NCBI RefSeq assembly: GCF_963583255.1
Contig: NC_084814.1
Location: 23,520,315 to 23,584,314, forward strand
Length of the DNA: 64,000 bases
From: Pyrus communis
Lineage: Eukaryota > Streptophyta > Magnoliopsida > Rosales > Rosaceae
Direction: 5' to 3'
In this document: positions 11,220 to 22,841 of the stretch, one piece after another
How positions within the stretch are numbered: the first letter of the stretch is position 1
Layout of the letters: every line of letters begins with the position of its first letter
Made by a program: the position numbers and the translations under genes
The notes under the pieces: generated by a model
Told to the model about the DNA's origin: nothing
Seen by the model: only the letters and a program-made list of their open reading frames with translations
The model's database searches: none

Positions 11220-13150
11220 TTATAAATTTTGATATCTGCGTTGCAGAGCGTCACCAGGAAGTGATAATGCCTGATTAGTGATCTCTTCCAACCTGCTCTC
11301 CTCTCTTCCAACCTGCATTCCAGAGCCTCCATATACAGGCACACACCTGAGACCCAGTACCCATGCAACTTGGTAATATTAATACGCTGAATCTGCTGAA
11401 CAAGCTCCCTCATCCGCCATTACAAGACCAAGAGGCCCATCTCCTGCCACCAAAGGCAGCTGGTCCTTGATATGCCTCAGCATTCGCAGCACATATGCAA
11501 GGGTTTACCTAAGCCAGTTTTTGCAACGCCATTGCAATCTCGACTGCTCATAATTACAGGCACTGCCTGAGTCTGAATTGGCATTCGCTTTCATAGTTGA
11601 GCTTCTTTATTAGTTCCAAGATATATTTAGAAACCCCGTTTGGTGCCAGGTCTTAATATGCTTTGCCACAACTTCACCATGTATCTTTAATTCCAAATGT
11701 TTTCGGTATGCACCTACATCTTCTGGGATCATTTTTGAGATCTCCTTCACCTCACAGTAGAAATCCTTCCGGATGGTTGATAGTCTATCTTTGAGTGGTC
11801 AACTGGAGAGAGCTTCTCAAATTTTACCTTCATCGCCCTTTTTGTGAACAAGACATCACCTTCGTCTTCAAATGGATCTTCATCACTCTCATAATCCCAT
11901 AACCGGAGTATGAACCCACCCCAAGAATTTTTCTAGCCAAAGATTAATTTGACCCATTTTCACCAACTACTAATTGGTCGGCAGCATTGGCCAGCTTCTC
12001 AACCTCAGGCAGCTCTGTGGCATCTAGCAAGATTAATTTCATCATCCAGCAAAGCAGGTGAAGTTGTTTCATTCTCGGAACCAACTTCCATGGCAGCTCC
12101 ATATTCTTTGTCAGTAAGATAGGCTTCTCCATCAACATCCATGCCCGTCTCTTCTTCATCGTCAGATTCTCCTTCAAGAGTCCAGGTATTTATGGACTTG
12201 GGTTCACGGGACATCATCTTTGTTCACCAATATCACTTTCCCTGTGGTTCTCTCTCTCTTAGATTATGTTTCCTTTCTTCTTAACTCCAGCCACTCCTGA
12301 ACTCTCCTCCTCCACTTTTCCATTTCCTCATCCAGCTTCTTCTGTTCATCCTCTAACTCCTCCTCCTCCTCCACCACCTCACATGCTGGCTTCTTCTCTT
12401 TCTTGACTGGATATTCTTCATCACTATTCTTTATCGGGCTCTCAACTCCACCATCTCTATGTACATTCTGACCTGCTGCTACTCCTTCAACTCTCTGTCC
12501 ACATTCTACTTATAATCTTTCTTACAGCACTTCCTATCACTCTCCCTAGCATCATCATCCTCATCTATATCATGCGCCCTCTCTCTCTCTCTCTCTCTAC
12601 TCCACCGATGACTATCACTTTCCCTATCTCCTCAATGCCGCTTCTCTACATCGTGCCTCTCAATCCTCACAATAATCACAAAACTTGTCTCTCACGGAAC
12701 AACTACAATCACAGTCTCTCTTATCTCTATCCTTACCCCTACAATGTCCCTTCTCTCCAATCCTCTCCTTTTCGCCATCTCCATCTCGAAAACCACTAAT
12801 CCTCTTCCATTCTCACTCCTTAATAGGTTTACATTTACCTTCTACAACAGCAGTTCCTCCTACAACAACAATATTCCCCTGCAATTCACCAAACAAACAA
12901 AAAATTACTCCTTTTTCCGACTTACATACAATTGATACCAACACAAATAACAGGAAACCAATTTAGACGAGAAAACACTAAAAAAAAAAAAACCCTAAAC
13001 CCAAATCGAATAAGAAATAAAACAAATTCGTAAATTATTTGTCAAGTTGAAGAAAATTCGACTCGGAAGAGTTTGATTACCTGATTGACACAGAGAAGCT
13101 CGTGAAAAAGGGGGAAAAACGCAGAGGTAGGGTTGGGGCAGATTGATTTA
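11220..13150 (-). pseudogene. RH42: DEAD-box RNA helicase RH42/PRP5-like pseudogene, core deleted
   Basis: Decayed copy of the nuclear DEAD-box helicase related to Arabidopsis RH42 (At1g20920) and yeast Prp5. Running from 13150 downwards: a 5' UTR exon ending at 13081; an intron 13080-12879 with intact GT and AG; a former Arg/Glu/Asp-rich N domain, now frameshifted (CT-rich on the plus strand); EEMEKWRRRVQEW near 12310; MDVDGEAYLTDKEYGAAMEV at 12190-12070; PEVEKLANAADQLV near 12000; the linker VDHSKIDYQP; WHQTGF and PIQTQ; a degraded Walker A (AKTGLGKP for AKTGSGKT) near 11500; motif Ia RELVQQI near 11405; LGLRCVPVYGGSGM near 11340. The sequence then jumps directly to the family C terminus (LEEITNQALSLPGD, stop about 11220). 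Motifs II to VI, including DEAD, are missing. Several frameshifts. The retained leader intron argues for a DNA-level duplicate rather than a retrocopy. Confidence 0.8.
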
Positions 13151-13788
13151 TTTGCCTCCAAAACCCAAATAAATGAAATTGATCGAAATTGGGCTATGGT
13201 CGGTTATTTTGTTGGGTTACTTAATTGGGGCTTTTTTTTTGGACTAACGTTGGGCCTTATTTCTAATTAACAATTTGGGATGTGTTTGTTTGCCGTCATT
13301 AACTTTTACTGGACTAGACTAGACTAAAAATTAGTGTAGTCCAGTGTTTATTCACAAAAGGGATTAACTTTAATAACATTAGGTGGGACTTGTATGGACT
13401 AAAGAGCTCGCTAGAGGGGCAAGAAGTGGAAGGCCAGAGAGGAGGGAGATTTGACTGAGGTTGAAATTGGGAGAACAAAGAACGGCAGAGAGATGGTGGT
13501 GAGATGCAAAGTTTGATAGAAACAAAGAATATAGTAGAAAGGAAAGTAAATTAAAAATAGTATTTTGTAACATAATATTTGATTATTTTTTATTTTTTAA
13601 AGTAAAAGTAAATTAAAAATGATAAAAAAAATAAAAAAAAATGGGCTTTAAAAATATTTTAGTCCGGCACTAAACCAAACACTTCATTATTCTTATCCTA
13701 CTTAATCTCTTAAATTAGTTCAGTTCGAGATAATCCGGTGCGTTTGTGACAGGATGTGAGATTTGAGGCTGGTTTGGAATTGTGATGA

Positions 13789-13822
<34 letters not shown>

Positions 13823-15439
13823 GGTTGTCAAAAAACATAGAAAGGCAGAAGTAATGTTTACCATGCTTCTAAAAAAATGTTTTTTAATTTCAACACATAG
13901 TAATCAGTGCCCATTTAATAAAATTTTTAAAGGATAAGTAGACCCTCACATATTTAACAAAATTACAATAATTGCCCCTACATCATTCTTTTTGATAATT
14001 ATTATATCACATTAAATATTGTATCATTTTTAATCATTTAACATATTCACATCAATTTATATATATATATTTTTTTTTTGTTGCACATCAATTTATATTA
14101 AAGTTTACTAAATATTCAGGCCCATTTTGACATTTTTTTTCACGCATATAGGCTTGGTGTTATGCTTATGATTTTCAAAGTTTTTTCATAGGCTCAGGGC
14201 CCCAATTTGACTTTTTACTTTAATTTCTTTCATCGGGTTTTATTGGAGGTTGGTAGCTCCTATGCAGTTCAGGCAATCTGTTGCTTTGTGAGCTTTGAGA
14301 AGGAGGGAGAAAGAAAATCAAAGAGGCCTGAGGTTTAGGTTTAAGAAAGAGGATGATGATGACGACACCATACCAGACCTACACAACGGTAGTCAGTTGC
14401 TCACCACAGTAAATTTTACAATTTTGCAAGATCAGTATAGTATTTCGGATTGAGATTTTTGGGTCCTTCTAGGCTAAAGTTTTGACCCTGCCACTGCCTA
14501 AGTGGTAACGAAGGCTTTACATTCACTCTGCTTGTTAAGTGCAAATGGATTAGCCGCTAAACATGTTATCAAATTTTTCAAAATTCCATTTCATATAGAT
14601 AAGAATCTTAAAAATCGGTATTTTGAAGTGAGCCAGAAGAGCAGTTAGCGTCATATTAAGTTACCTACAATCAAGCTCTAATACCAACTGTGACCTCAAG
14701 TGGGAGATCGAAAATTGAGGCATACAGATTCATCTAAATCCTCTAGCTGCGTTGTGTGCATCATCAGATCAATCATCACCGGGAAGGAAACTAGTAAAGC
14801 TGCTTCTACAAAAGCACTTGTGGAAACATGAATCAGAAAATGACAGAGTCCCAGAGCTGCCACTAGATCATTCCACCCTATAGGATTTTACAGACAGCGA
14901 TGGCGACACCTTTGGAGGCACCTCCTAGGAGCTGAAGTTAGCACAAGTCGGAAGGCACCTAGGTGGGCACGAACGCTTAAAGCAAAAAAAAGCTTTGTTT
15001 CCTTTCACACTTTTTTTCTGCAGTGGCAATAGCTTTGCTAGGTGTATTATTTTCAACTTAGACTCAATTTCCATGCTTAATTATAAAGCAATGCTAGTGT
15101 AGCGTGACAAATGAAATTAAATTTTTTGTCTAGAGATGTTTTTCAAGTTCCGATACTTATGTCGGAAACCGTCCACGCTCGAATCACAATTTTTGGTTTC
15201 ATACAAGCAAAACATAAGCAATGGTGTGTTTGTGTTGATTCCATAAAAGATTGAGAAGCCAAATCTTTTGTGACTCTTATGAAATCTAAAGAAACAAGCT
15301 AGTAAAACTTACCAATATTGTACTTGGTGGAGATAAATCCAAAATGTCAAGGAACAAATCTAAGGAAGATTACCATAGCCATAGCCAAAGGTCGGTGGAT
15401 TCTTGTGTGCAAACTAGGGTGCATCTCTAGATCAGTATT
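13151..15439. other. gene-free interval with poly(A) run
   Basis: No gene recognised. A 29-nt A run occupies 13792-13820 and could be the tail of a retroelement read on the plus strand. The rest is AT-rich, with no clear repeats. Confidence 0.4.
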
Positions 15440-15660
15440 TCACTCATTACGTGATAAAAGAGATATTTCTGTTATTATAGTTTTCAGTATCTCTCATCAC
15501 TTGACACAATATTAATATATCTCATCACGTAACGTAATGAAATCACTTGTCAAGTGATGAAAAAGACATTTTCGTAATTGCAATTTTGGTCTCTCTCATC
15601 ATTTGACAGTACTAATATATCTCATCACGTAGCGTGATGAAAGAGATACTTCCTGAATGT
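15440..15660. repeat. nested palindromes built on CTCATCACGT
   Basis: Near-palindromic blocks (ATCTCATCACGTAGCGTGATG, ATCACTTGAC, GTCAAGTGATG) recur two to three times at about 120-bp spacing, so the region could form several alternative hairpins. Each block is followed by a similar sequence (AAAGAGATA, TTTCGTAATT or TTCTGTTATT). Non-coding; probably remnants of a small fold-back element. Confidence 0.5.
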
Positions 15661-15717
15661 TATCTTAGATTTTGTCTCATAGTTAGTGAGACAAGTGATT
15701 TGGACCAATTGCTTCCC

Positions 15718-15857
15718 TTAATATTATGGAAAATGTTATTTGCACTCCAAAAATCTCATTCTACACTCCTCACAAGTGTATTTTTCTTTCCTAATATAGA
15801 AAATTTGGAATGTAGAATGAGATTTTTTGAATGCTAATAACAATTCCCAATATTATT
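15718..15857. mobile_element. MITE with ~50-bp terminal inverted repeats
   Basis: Left arm 15718-15768 and right arm 15807-15857 are inverted copies: AATATTATGGAAAATGTTA...AAATCTCATTCTACACTCC against the complement of the right side. A short A/T-rich loop lies between. No ORF. Typical of a miniature inverted-repeat element near a gene, about 250 bp before the dCTP pyrophosphatase start. Confidence 0.65.
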
Positions 15858-16003
15858 CATAGATAAAAAAATTGCAGGTGGGAAATGAGTGATTTCATGT
15901 CATGGATGATAAGATTGAGACATGTTTTGTCCCTTGCCTGAAATGATTATTGTACCGAGGGGAACATTGAAGTGGCCCGTCCACTATACCAAATTGTGCT
16001 TTT

Positions 16004-16008
<5 letters not shown>

Positions 16009-16046
<38 letters not shown>
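16009..16046 (+). repeat. (CT)n microsatellite in the 5' leader
   Basis: About 19 CT units roughly 63 bp ahead of the ATG at 16109, followed by TATAAA at 16045-16050. CT tracts in leaders or core promoters are common in plants and are length-variable. Confidence 0.8.
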
Positions 16047-16048
<2 letters not shown>

Positions 16049-16108
16049 AATTTGGTTGTCCTGCATGAGAGCCAAAGCGTGGAGGTAGGAAGATTAATTA
16101 GAAGAGAA

Positions 16109-16694
16109 ATGGCGAGTTCTCATGAGCTTACAAGAAATGGCCATAAGGATGTTTCACTTCAAGAACTCAGTGATAGGCTTGCTGAGTTTGCTCAAGTAAG
16201 AGGATGGGAAGAATATCACAGCCCCAGAAATCTCCTTCTAGCACTAGTAATCTCTCTCACCCATTTACCATCTTATCTATTGACTTACGTTCTTATATGC
16301 ACATATTTATTTTCTCATGTGAGACGTGAGTTAGGACAGCTGACCAGGTAGAGAAATGAGTTTGTCAGCTGCATATAGATTGTAGTAGTTTAGAATATCG
16401 TCTTCTCAAGCAGATAAAAGAACTTACACATGGCATGTGTTTGTGCAGGTGGGAGAGGTTGGAGAACTGTCTGAAATTTTCCAGTGGAAGGGTGAAGTTG
16501 CAAGAGGGCTGCCTAACTGGACTTCTGATGAGAAAGAGCATTTGGAAGAGGAGCTCTCTGATGTTCTGCTCTACCTGATTCAACTCGCCGACGTCTGTGG
16601 ACTTGATCTGGGACAAGCAGCTCTCACCAAGATTGTCAAGAATGCAAGAAAATACCCCGTTACGAATAAAACAACAGCTTCCACCACCAACTAG
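16109..16694 (+). CDS. MazG-type dCTP pyrophosphatase 1 (DCTPP1-like)
   Basis: Small house-cleaning nucleotide pyrophosphatase of 127 residues; the family hydrolyses dCTP and modified dCTPs to the monophosphate plus PPi. Exons are 16109-16246 and 16449-16694, joined in frame at ...NLLLAL|VGEVGEL. MazG metal-binding signature is visible: E49-x-x-E52 (GEVGE) and E81-L-S-D84 in EEELSDVLLYL, plus the RGWEEYHSPRNL opening and IVKNARKYP closing motif of the eukaryotic DCTPP1 group. The ATG at 16109 is the first in frame and gives a protein of usual family length; the frame is open upstream but has no earlier ATG. The intron contains a SINE-like fragment. Appears intact. Confidence 0.9.
16318..16412 (+). 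mobile_element. SINE-like fragment inside the DCTPP1 intron
   Basis: GTGAGTTAGGACAGCTGACC...TAGTTTAGAATATCGTCTTC resembles the SINE at 21690-21800 and the fragments at 39148-39215 and 39329-39410, all sharing a TAGAATATCG tail. The A-box-like part is degenerate and there is no clear B-box, so this is a decayed partial copy. Confidence 0.4.
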
Positions 16695-16993
16695 CTATAA
16701 GATCAAAATTAAGAACCACCTCTATATGTTTGGACTCATGCTGCTTATTTTTTCTTAAGTTGATCATGTAAATTACGATCAAAGTTTTGTTTAGAGAGGA
16801 ATCTACTTCCTAATCCTTCTTAATAATATATCTACGCATGACTTTTTTTTCTTTTTTCTTTTTTTATATATATATTTTTTTTATACAAGTGATATTATAC
16901 ACTAAACTTGTTTAAATTACGTAGAGCAGGACGAATTTAAGTGCAAAGAGTAAAGCACACTAATCTAGTCAACTTAACTAAAGCCATGTCTGA
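16695..16993. other. 3' flank of the dCTP pyrophosphatase
   Basis: AT- and T-rich sequence, probably 3' UTR followed by intergenic DNA. Nothing else recognised. Confidence 0.4.
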
Positions 16994-17105
16994 TAAGCAG
17001 GGCTTTAAACCCGAGCGTGCCAGGTGGACCAATTGGACATTGTAGTATGCTAAGCAGGACTTTAAACCCAAATGTGTCAGGTGAACCAGTTAGACATTGT
17101 AGTCG
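16994..17105. repeat. 57-bp tandem duplication
   Basis: The block TAAGCAGGGCTTTAAACCC... (16994) is repeated from 17051 with a few substitutions; both copies end in AGACATTGTAGT or GGACATTGTAGT. It has no coding capacity that I can recognise. Confidence 0.7.
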
Positions 17106-19373
17106 TCATTTTGTTTGATTGTTATTATATACCTTTGTTAGGGTTAATAACCTGCATTGCAAAGACGATGTATTTAATCAGGCCATTACCTTAAGTTTAG
17201 CATAACAATTAGCAAGCTAGAAATTTTATATTTTTCAATATGTTCGCAATTTCCTTCTTTAGCCAAACGGGGTGTTGGTGCAACTTGACAAAATTGGTCC
17301 TTCTTGGGGTCATCTATGCCTTTTGATAAGGGCCAACCATTCAAAGTGGAGGGGATATTATATAGGTTAGGCTTGCTTATGATCACATGGATATGTCTAC
17401 CATGGTGTGATTAGTGAAAACAAAGAGATAATGATCTTATCCGATATAGTTAGTGTGTGGTGGGGTTAAATTTTAATCAATTTTTATTGTTGTGGTGGTA
17501 TTCGAAACCAATAATATAATGTCATGTATTTTAACTTTTTCATGTAACTGTGCATTATTAATTTAAAACACCATTATAATAATGTGCTTGGTGTAAGTAA
17601 ACCTCTCTGTTTGGCAAGAGCCAAGCCAATCATCAAAAGTGGAGCAAAAATATAGGCCATTGGCCAATGGCCATCTTCCTAGTACTCTAATCAAAAGGGT
17701 TGTCTACCATCACCAAGTTGTGATCATTGAAAGCCAGAGGGCTGATGAAAACTTTAGCCAACAAAGTTAGTGTCTGGTGGGGGAAAGCTTAGGGTAGCTA
17801 GTCCCACTTCATGCCACCTTGCTCACTCACGTTAATCTCGTTTATGTTAGTTCTTCTATCCTTGTTATTGACCTCATTTGTGGTGATGTGAGAGCTTGTT
17901 ATTTGGTGGTCGCACAAGTCAGATTGCGTGGTGTTCTTACTAAAAATTTGTCTGATGTAGTGGGGTTTTCGTTTGATTACTTTCTTATCCAAAGAGATAC
18001 AAAGCTTCAAATGCAAAATTAAAATGTAAGTATAAAAGAAAAGGATTGTAAAAAAAAAGTGCAAATACATAAGGAAAATTAATTTGAGTGATAAAGTGTT
18101 CAAGAAAAGCCCAATATAAGAAGTCATGGGCCTTCTCCAAAGAGATACAAAGCTGCAAATCCAATATTTTTTAGGCTTTTCAGTTATAAATGTTTTTGAG
18201 GTTAACATAACTTTTTACTTTGATTCCTGATAATGAAAATCGATAGATATGGTCATTGAGTATGTCCATAATAAATTATTTTGGTCATTCTGTGAAAAAT
18301 CTATCAATATCCTTGTTAAATTGTCACATGAACGACCACATGACTATATTTCTAAGGTATTTTTGTCAAACAAACCCTCCACTTAACGAGGATATTGACA
18401 TATTTTCACTGAAGAGCCAAAATAATTTTCGATGGACACACCTAGGGAACGATCCTATCGATTTTCATTCATAAAGATCAAAGTAAAGGATAATATCAAT
18501 TTCAGACACTATTTTTAACTAAAAAAACCTATTTTTCACTTGCTCCTCAAATATTTGCGTACAACTTTCTTTTGCATTACCTATCCAAACAAATATTCTT
18601 TTACGTTGACAACTTGAGAATACTAAAAATTTTCTAGCCATAAAAAAAAAAAAAAATTATTATCGACACTTCGAATCATTTCATACTCCTTTAATTTTCT
18701 AGGTATTAAGAACAAAGAATGAATATTGAAAATGTCAGCAACTTCCAAAAATAAAAGCCAAAAATATGAGATTGCTTTGGGCTTGAAAAGACTATTTTAA
18801 TCTTCACGGCAGATGTATGAAAGTGAGACCCGGGAAAGCGACACCCAAAGAGGGACAATGTAGTAAATTGAGCAAAATCAAGGGGCAATTTTGTAATATT
18901 CCGTAAGAAAAAAAAAATAGTGAAATAAAATTGGAAGATCGAGGCCCCAGAAGGTCGACATCGGGATTGGACGGAGAAAAATCATACAAAGAAAAGGATG
19001 AGGGGTCCCACCAGAGAATTTTCGCCGCAATGCGTACATGCTGAACCAATTTTATACGGAAGATTCTATTTTCTCCACCCCCCCTCAATTGTAGTTTATT
19101 TACAATTTAGGCTCATAAGTTTTTATATTTTCAAAAAGGTAATTCATTTCCTTGGCTATGGTTCATAAATCATGGACAAGATGATGAAGAAAAATAAAAC
19201 TAAAGTAAATATGTTTTGGTTTGGAAATTAGAGGACCACCACCTTGCTAATCATCAACAAGATATAGCTGTTTGGTACGTTTATTTGCTATAAGCAACAA
19301 TTTTAACATCAAATTTTAAAATAAAGAAATGTCAACTCATTTAGGCTTAAAATTTATCCACAAGTTTTACACA
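17106..19373. other. gene-free AT-rich interval
   Basis: No supportable gene. Several 60-130 codon open frames occur (for example 17798-18208 minus and 18804-19088 minus), but they lack family resemblance and sit in low-complexity DNA. Two loosely similar blocks (17380-17465 and 17700-17785, each with TTAGTGT.TGGTGGGG) hint at an old local duplication. Confidence 0.4.
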
Positions 19374-19770
19374 TTGTTCTAAAAAAATTCCCCAATTAAT
19401 CTATAAACGTTTGAAATTAAAAAAGAGCGCCCACCTAATCCACCTAGACCTGCTTAGGTCGTGACTTTCACTTAAACAAAAAATAGAAGACTTTCATTTT
19501 GCATTTTATTTTTCAATAAATTGCAAGAAACTTGTTTAATATTTTTTTTTCTAATACTTTATAATTTATATGTCATTTCATTTTGTAATTTAAGTATCGC
19601 ATATATAATTATGTATTTTTGAGCATAAGTAAATATTTATTTATATGTCATATAATAAATTTAACTAAAATCTAAAAAACCGTCAAGACGCTAGGCTCTT
19701 ACCGAACGAGACGCTTAGGCTAGTCTTTTACTGGCTGAGACGCCTGGGCGCCATGCTACTTTTAGAACCT
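19374..19770 (+). mobile_element. non-autonomous TIR element, copy 1
   Basis: Bounded by GTTCTAAAA on the left and TTTTAGAACC on the right, with clusters rich in CCTAG and GGCGC near both ends and an AT-rich core (TTTTGCATTTTATTTTTCAA). The core matches the reverse complement of the element at 22051-22504, so the two are members of one family in opposite orientations. No transposase. Superfamily not certain; hAT-like is possible. Confidence 0.6.
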
Positions 19771-20936
19771 TAGTTTTACAATATATATGCTTTGTCACTT
19801 TTTGTCATGAGGAGGGGGTATTATAGTTTCTTTGCGTACAAGTTGGTGATATCATATGACCTATATAGAAGAATATTGACTTCAAACAAACAATTTTCCA
19901 ATTAGCATTTAAAATCAAGTATTTAGTGCTAGTTTTCCCGTTGTCAATGTCATGCAGCTCTTTCAAAATGAAAGCCAATTATTGTTACAATTTTTATGAT
20001 ACATATTTTACAATTTTTTATTGCATATTTTAATTAGTGTTTATTTCTTTGATTTGAAGTTTTTTCATGAGATGTAACCCTGTAACTAATTTATTAAAGT
20101 AATAATTACATCGATTGTCGTGTCAGTTGTTTCTAGAGCAATGATTTTCAATGTGCTTCTATATATTATTATACAAGTGAAATGACATTTGAAAAATAAA
20201 TTTTTCTTCACTAATATAATAATATGTGATATTTACTTTTATTCTGAGCACACCAAAAAATTCTCGTTCGCGAGACCTTAATCATTACCATTACTAAACG
20301 ATCATCATCACGAGATATTTTTCAGTTTGGGCCTTGTACACCGACAAGTGTCATAATAAAAATAGGAATAGGATTTTTTTTTTTTTCTCTCTCTCTCCCC
20401 TTCCTTCTTATTTAAATTATCACAATTAAGTCACATTAACGTCATATATAGAGAGAAAGATAAAATAGAAAGTGTGAGATGAGGGAAGAGAATGAGAAGA
20501 GAATATGAGGGAAGATAATCATACTCTATAAAGTGGTAAAAAATTATTTTTAAGTATCCAACCATTATATATTATGACATTTGATATACTAAGCTATTTT
20601 TTCGACACATAAAAAAATATCTCCATGATTTGATTGATTAGATTGTTATAGTTGGCAACATATTTTGAAAATAAAAATTCAAAACTACTCACACAAACAC
20701 AAGTGAGTGATTTCCCCATATTCGTTTCTTCTCGTTATATACGTACGTTTATTTTCTACTTTTGAGTTTAATAAATTAAAACAGATTTTTTTGTCAGAAA
20801 ATTAAAATAGTATTTAGAGATACATGTAAACAGATGAGTGGAAAGAAATACAAACATGACAAAGACCCTGAATACAAATTTGTCATTGGTGGCACCAAAG
20901 TATCTTGGTTCATGTATTAACACTAATCACGGTTTC
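19771..20936. other. gene-free interval
   Basis: AT-rich DNA without a recognised gene. A purine/pyrimidine-rich patch (TTTCTCTCTCTC near 20375-20400, AGAGAGAAAG near 20450-20520) and an isolated GTACACCGACAAGTGTCATAA (near 20337), similar to the hairpin at 51607, are the only notable items. Confidence 0.4.
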
Positions 20937-21127
20937 AAGGCAGGAAGAGGATTCTCTACCCTCATATTCCTATTTTTCTTCATCCCCTCTTTTCATACAT
21001 TATTTTTTGTCTTATTATCTTTATAAAAAAAATCAATATAAAATGTTGACGCTTAACCGTAACCGTTCAAATAAGAGGGCATGAAAGGGTAGAGAGATTA
21101 AAAGGGTAGAGAATCCTTCTCCTTCAA
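20937..21127. repeat. inverted repeat with GGATTCTCTACCCT ends
   Basis: AAGAGGATTCTCTACCCTCAT near 20945 faces the complement AGGGTAGAGAATCCTTCTCC near 21100, with a second inner AGGGTAGAGAG copy. Probably a short MITE with imperfect arms. Confidence 0.5.
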
Positions 21128-21689
21128 GGCAGATCATAATTACATGGTGAGACCTATGCACTTCCCAATTAAGTCCATAATTATTATAAAATTTCATACA
21201 AATGGTTTTATTATAAAAATTTACGTGTTTATATTATAAAATATTGTGCAACAAATACGAGATAGTAGAGAGTCTCTTTGCAAATGGACCGGGATCAATT
21301 AGCCTCTAAAACATATGTTGATTCCACGAACAATTCGTAATGCAATTCCTAAAAAAATAGGAATTACAGAAAAGTAGTTGATCTTATTTCCATTTCTTCT
21401 CTTTCACTATTTGCAACCTCTTCCGATTCAGAAATTTTCTTATTACAAATAAATAAGATATAAGTTTATTTTGAAAGCTAACATCCAACATGAAAACGAG
21501 TCATGAGAGTTTTCCTTGTTACCAGGAAATTTCTACGGGCCCACTGCTAACGGATCATACTTGATTCCTAACAAATTTAGAACCGTGTCTTCTTACCTAA
21601 TAGAATAGTCAGTTATAGTGCAACACATGTTTCTGCCTGATAGCATTTAATAGCATGTTCATTGTTTTTTATAACAAGAGAGAATATTT

Positions 21690-21800
21690 ACAGACATGAG
21701 TTAGTCTAGTTGACCGGAATAATATGTTTGCCTCTCGCAATCGAGTTCAAATTCTCGTTCACATAGTTAGGGTAGTGAATATCGTCTTCTACAAAACAAG
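21690..21800 (+). mobile_element. tRNA-derived SINE
   Basis: Contains an A-box-like TTAGTCTAGTTGACCGG and, at about 30 bp, a B-box-like GAGTTCAAATTCTC, followed by AGTGAATATCGTCTTC. This is the arrangement of a tRNA-derived SINE head. The tail is not well defined, so the 3' limit is approximate. Confidence 0.5.
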
Positions 21801-22050
21801 AGGATATGTGTCACATTATTATTGTATGTGATTAAAGATATGTGGTCTAAAGTTTAAGGGTTTGTTTGGAAGTGTTTTTGGTGAAAATTTTACCAAAAGC
21901 GCTTTTAAAGGCACTTTCAAACGTGTCCTAAACCTAAGTACTACCCATGCATAACTAATGAAAAAATAAAAACTTGTATTAAATTCTTAATTAAATTAGG
22001 AAAATAATAGTCTAATAACTAATAAGTGGTTGTGTGTCTGCTAGTTGCAA

Positions 22051-22504
22051 GGTTCTAAAATACGTTAGGCACTAGTTGAATGGCGGGTTGGGGCCTAACG
22101 CCTAGGCGGCTAGGTGGATTTAAGTAAATCTATTGTATTTCGTGTAAATAAGTATCTGTTTATACTTAAAATATATATAATTTCATCATAAACTAGAAAA
22201 TGGAATGACATACATATTATGAAGTATTAGAACATAATGAAAACATGAGGAGCAAACATATAATGTGAGTTTATTTAAGTGTTCAATAAGTTTTTTACAA
22301 TTTATTGAAAACAATAAAATGCAAAAAGAAAGTTATCTATTTTCTATATAAGTGAGTTGCAACCTAGGCATGTGTCTAGGCGGGTATGAGCGGGCTAAGC
22401 AGGTGCCTAGATAGTTTAGACGTCATTTCTTAATTTTCAAATGTCTAAGCATTAATCGAGATGATAACCAACCACTTAGCGTCTAAGTGAAGATTTTTAG
22501 AACA
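22051..22504 (-). mobile_element. non-autonomous TIR element, copy 2 (inverted relative to copy 1)
   Basis: Begins GGTTCTAAAATACG and ends TTTTTAGAAC. Flanks of the core are rich in GCCTAGGCGG and CTAGGCGGG motifs. Reading the reverse strand, the core aligns with the element at 19374-19770. Length 454 bp against 397 bp for copy 1. It lies just ahead of the DUF863 leader. Confidence 0.6.
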
Positions 22505-22689
22505 GTGGCTGGTTGCAGTAAAATCCGGTTTGCAGAATGCTGGTGGAGTGTTTGTCTTATTGAATCCCAAATACTTTTGAAGTTAAATATTAAATATATG
22601 GTTGTATTTGGTTCTTCTTTTCCGGGAACAGAAATGGTGAGAGAATCTAGAGCCTCATAAGACAATGCCAACCCACTTGCTCAAAAATC

Positions 22690-22801
22690 CAAAAACAAAC
22701 ACAAGAAAATTGAGAAAGGGAGATACTTTGTTGGGTGTGGACAACTCTCATATCTCTTCTCATGTAAGTTTCGTTGTTTTCTGTGGATTTTTCTGATCTG
22801 C

Positions 22802-22841
<40 letters not shown>

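Noticed and set aside
12572..12966. Plus-strand ORFs of 60-90 codons
   Set aside because: They are the antisense of the Arg/Glu/Asp-rich N domain of the helicase pseudogene; composition explains the open frames.
17798..18208. 136-codon minus-strand ORF
   Set aside because: AT-rich, low-complexity, no family resemblance and no splice or promoter context.
18804..19088. 94-codon minus-strand ORF
   Set aside because: No recognisable domain; probably a chance frame.
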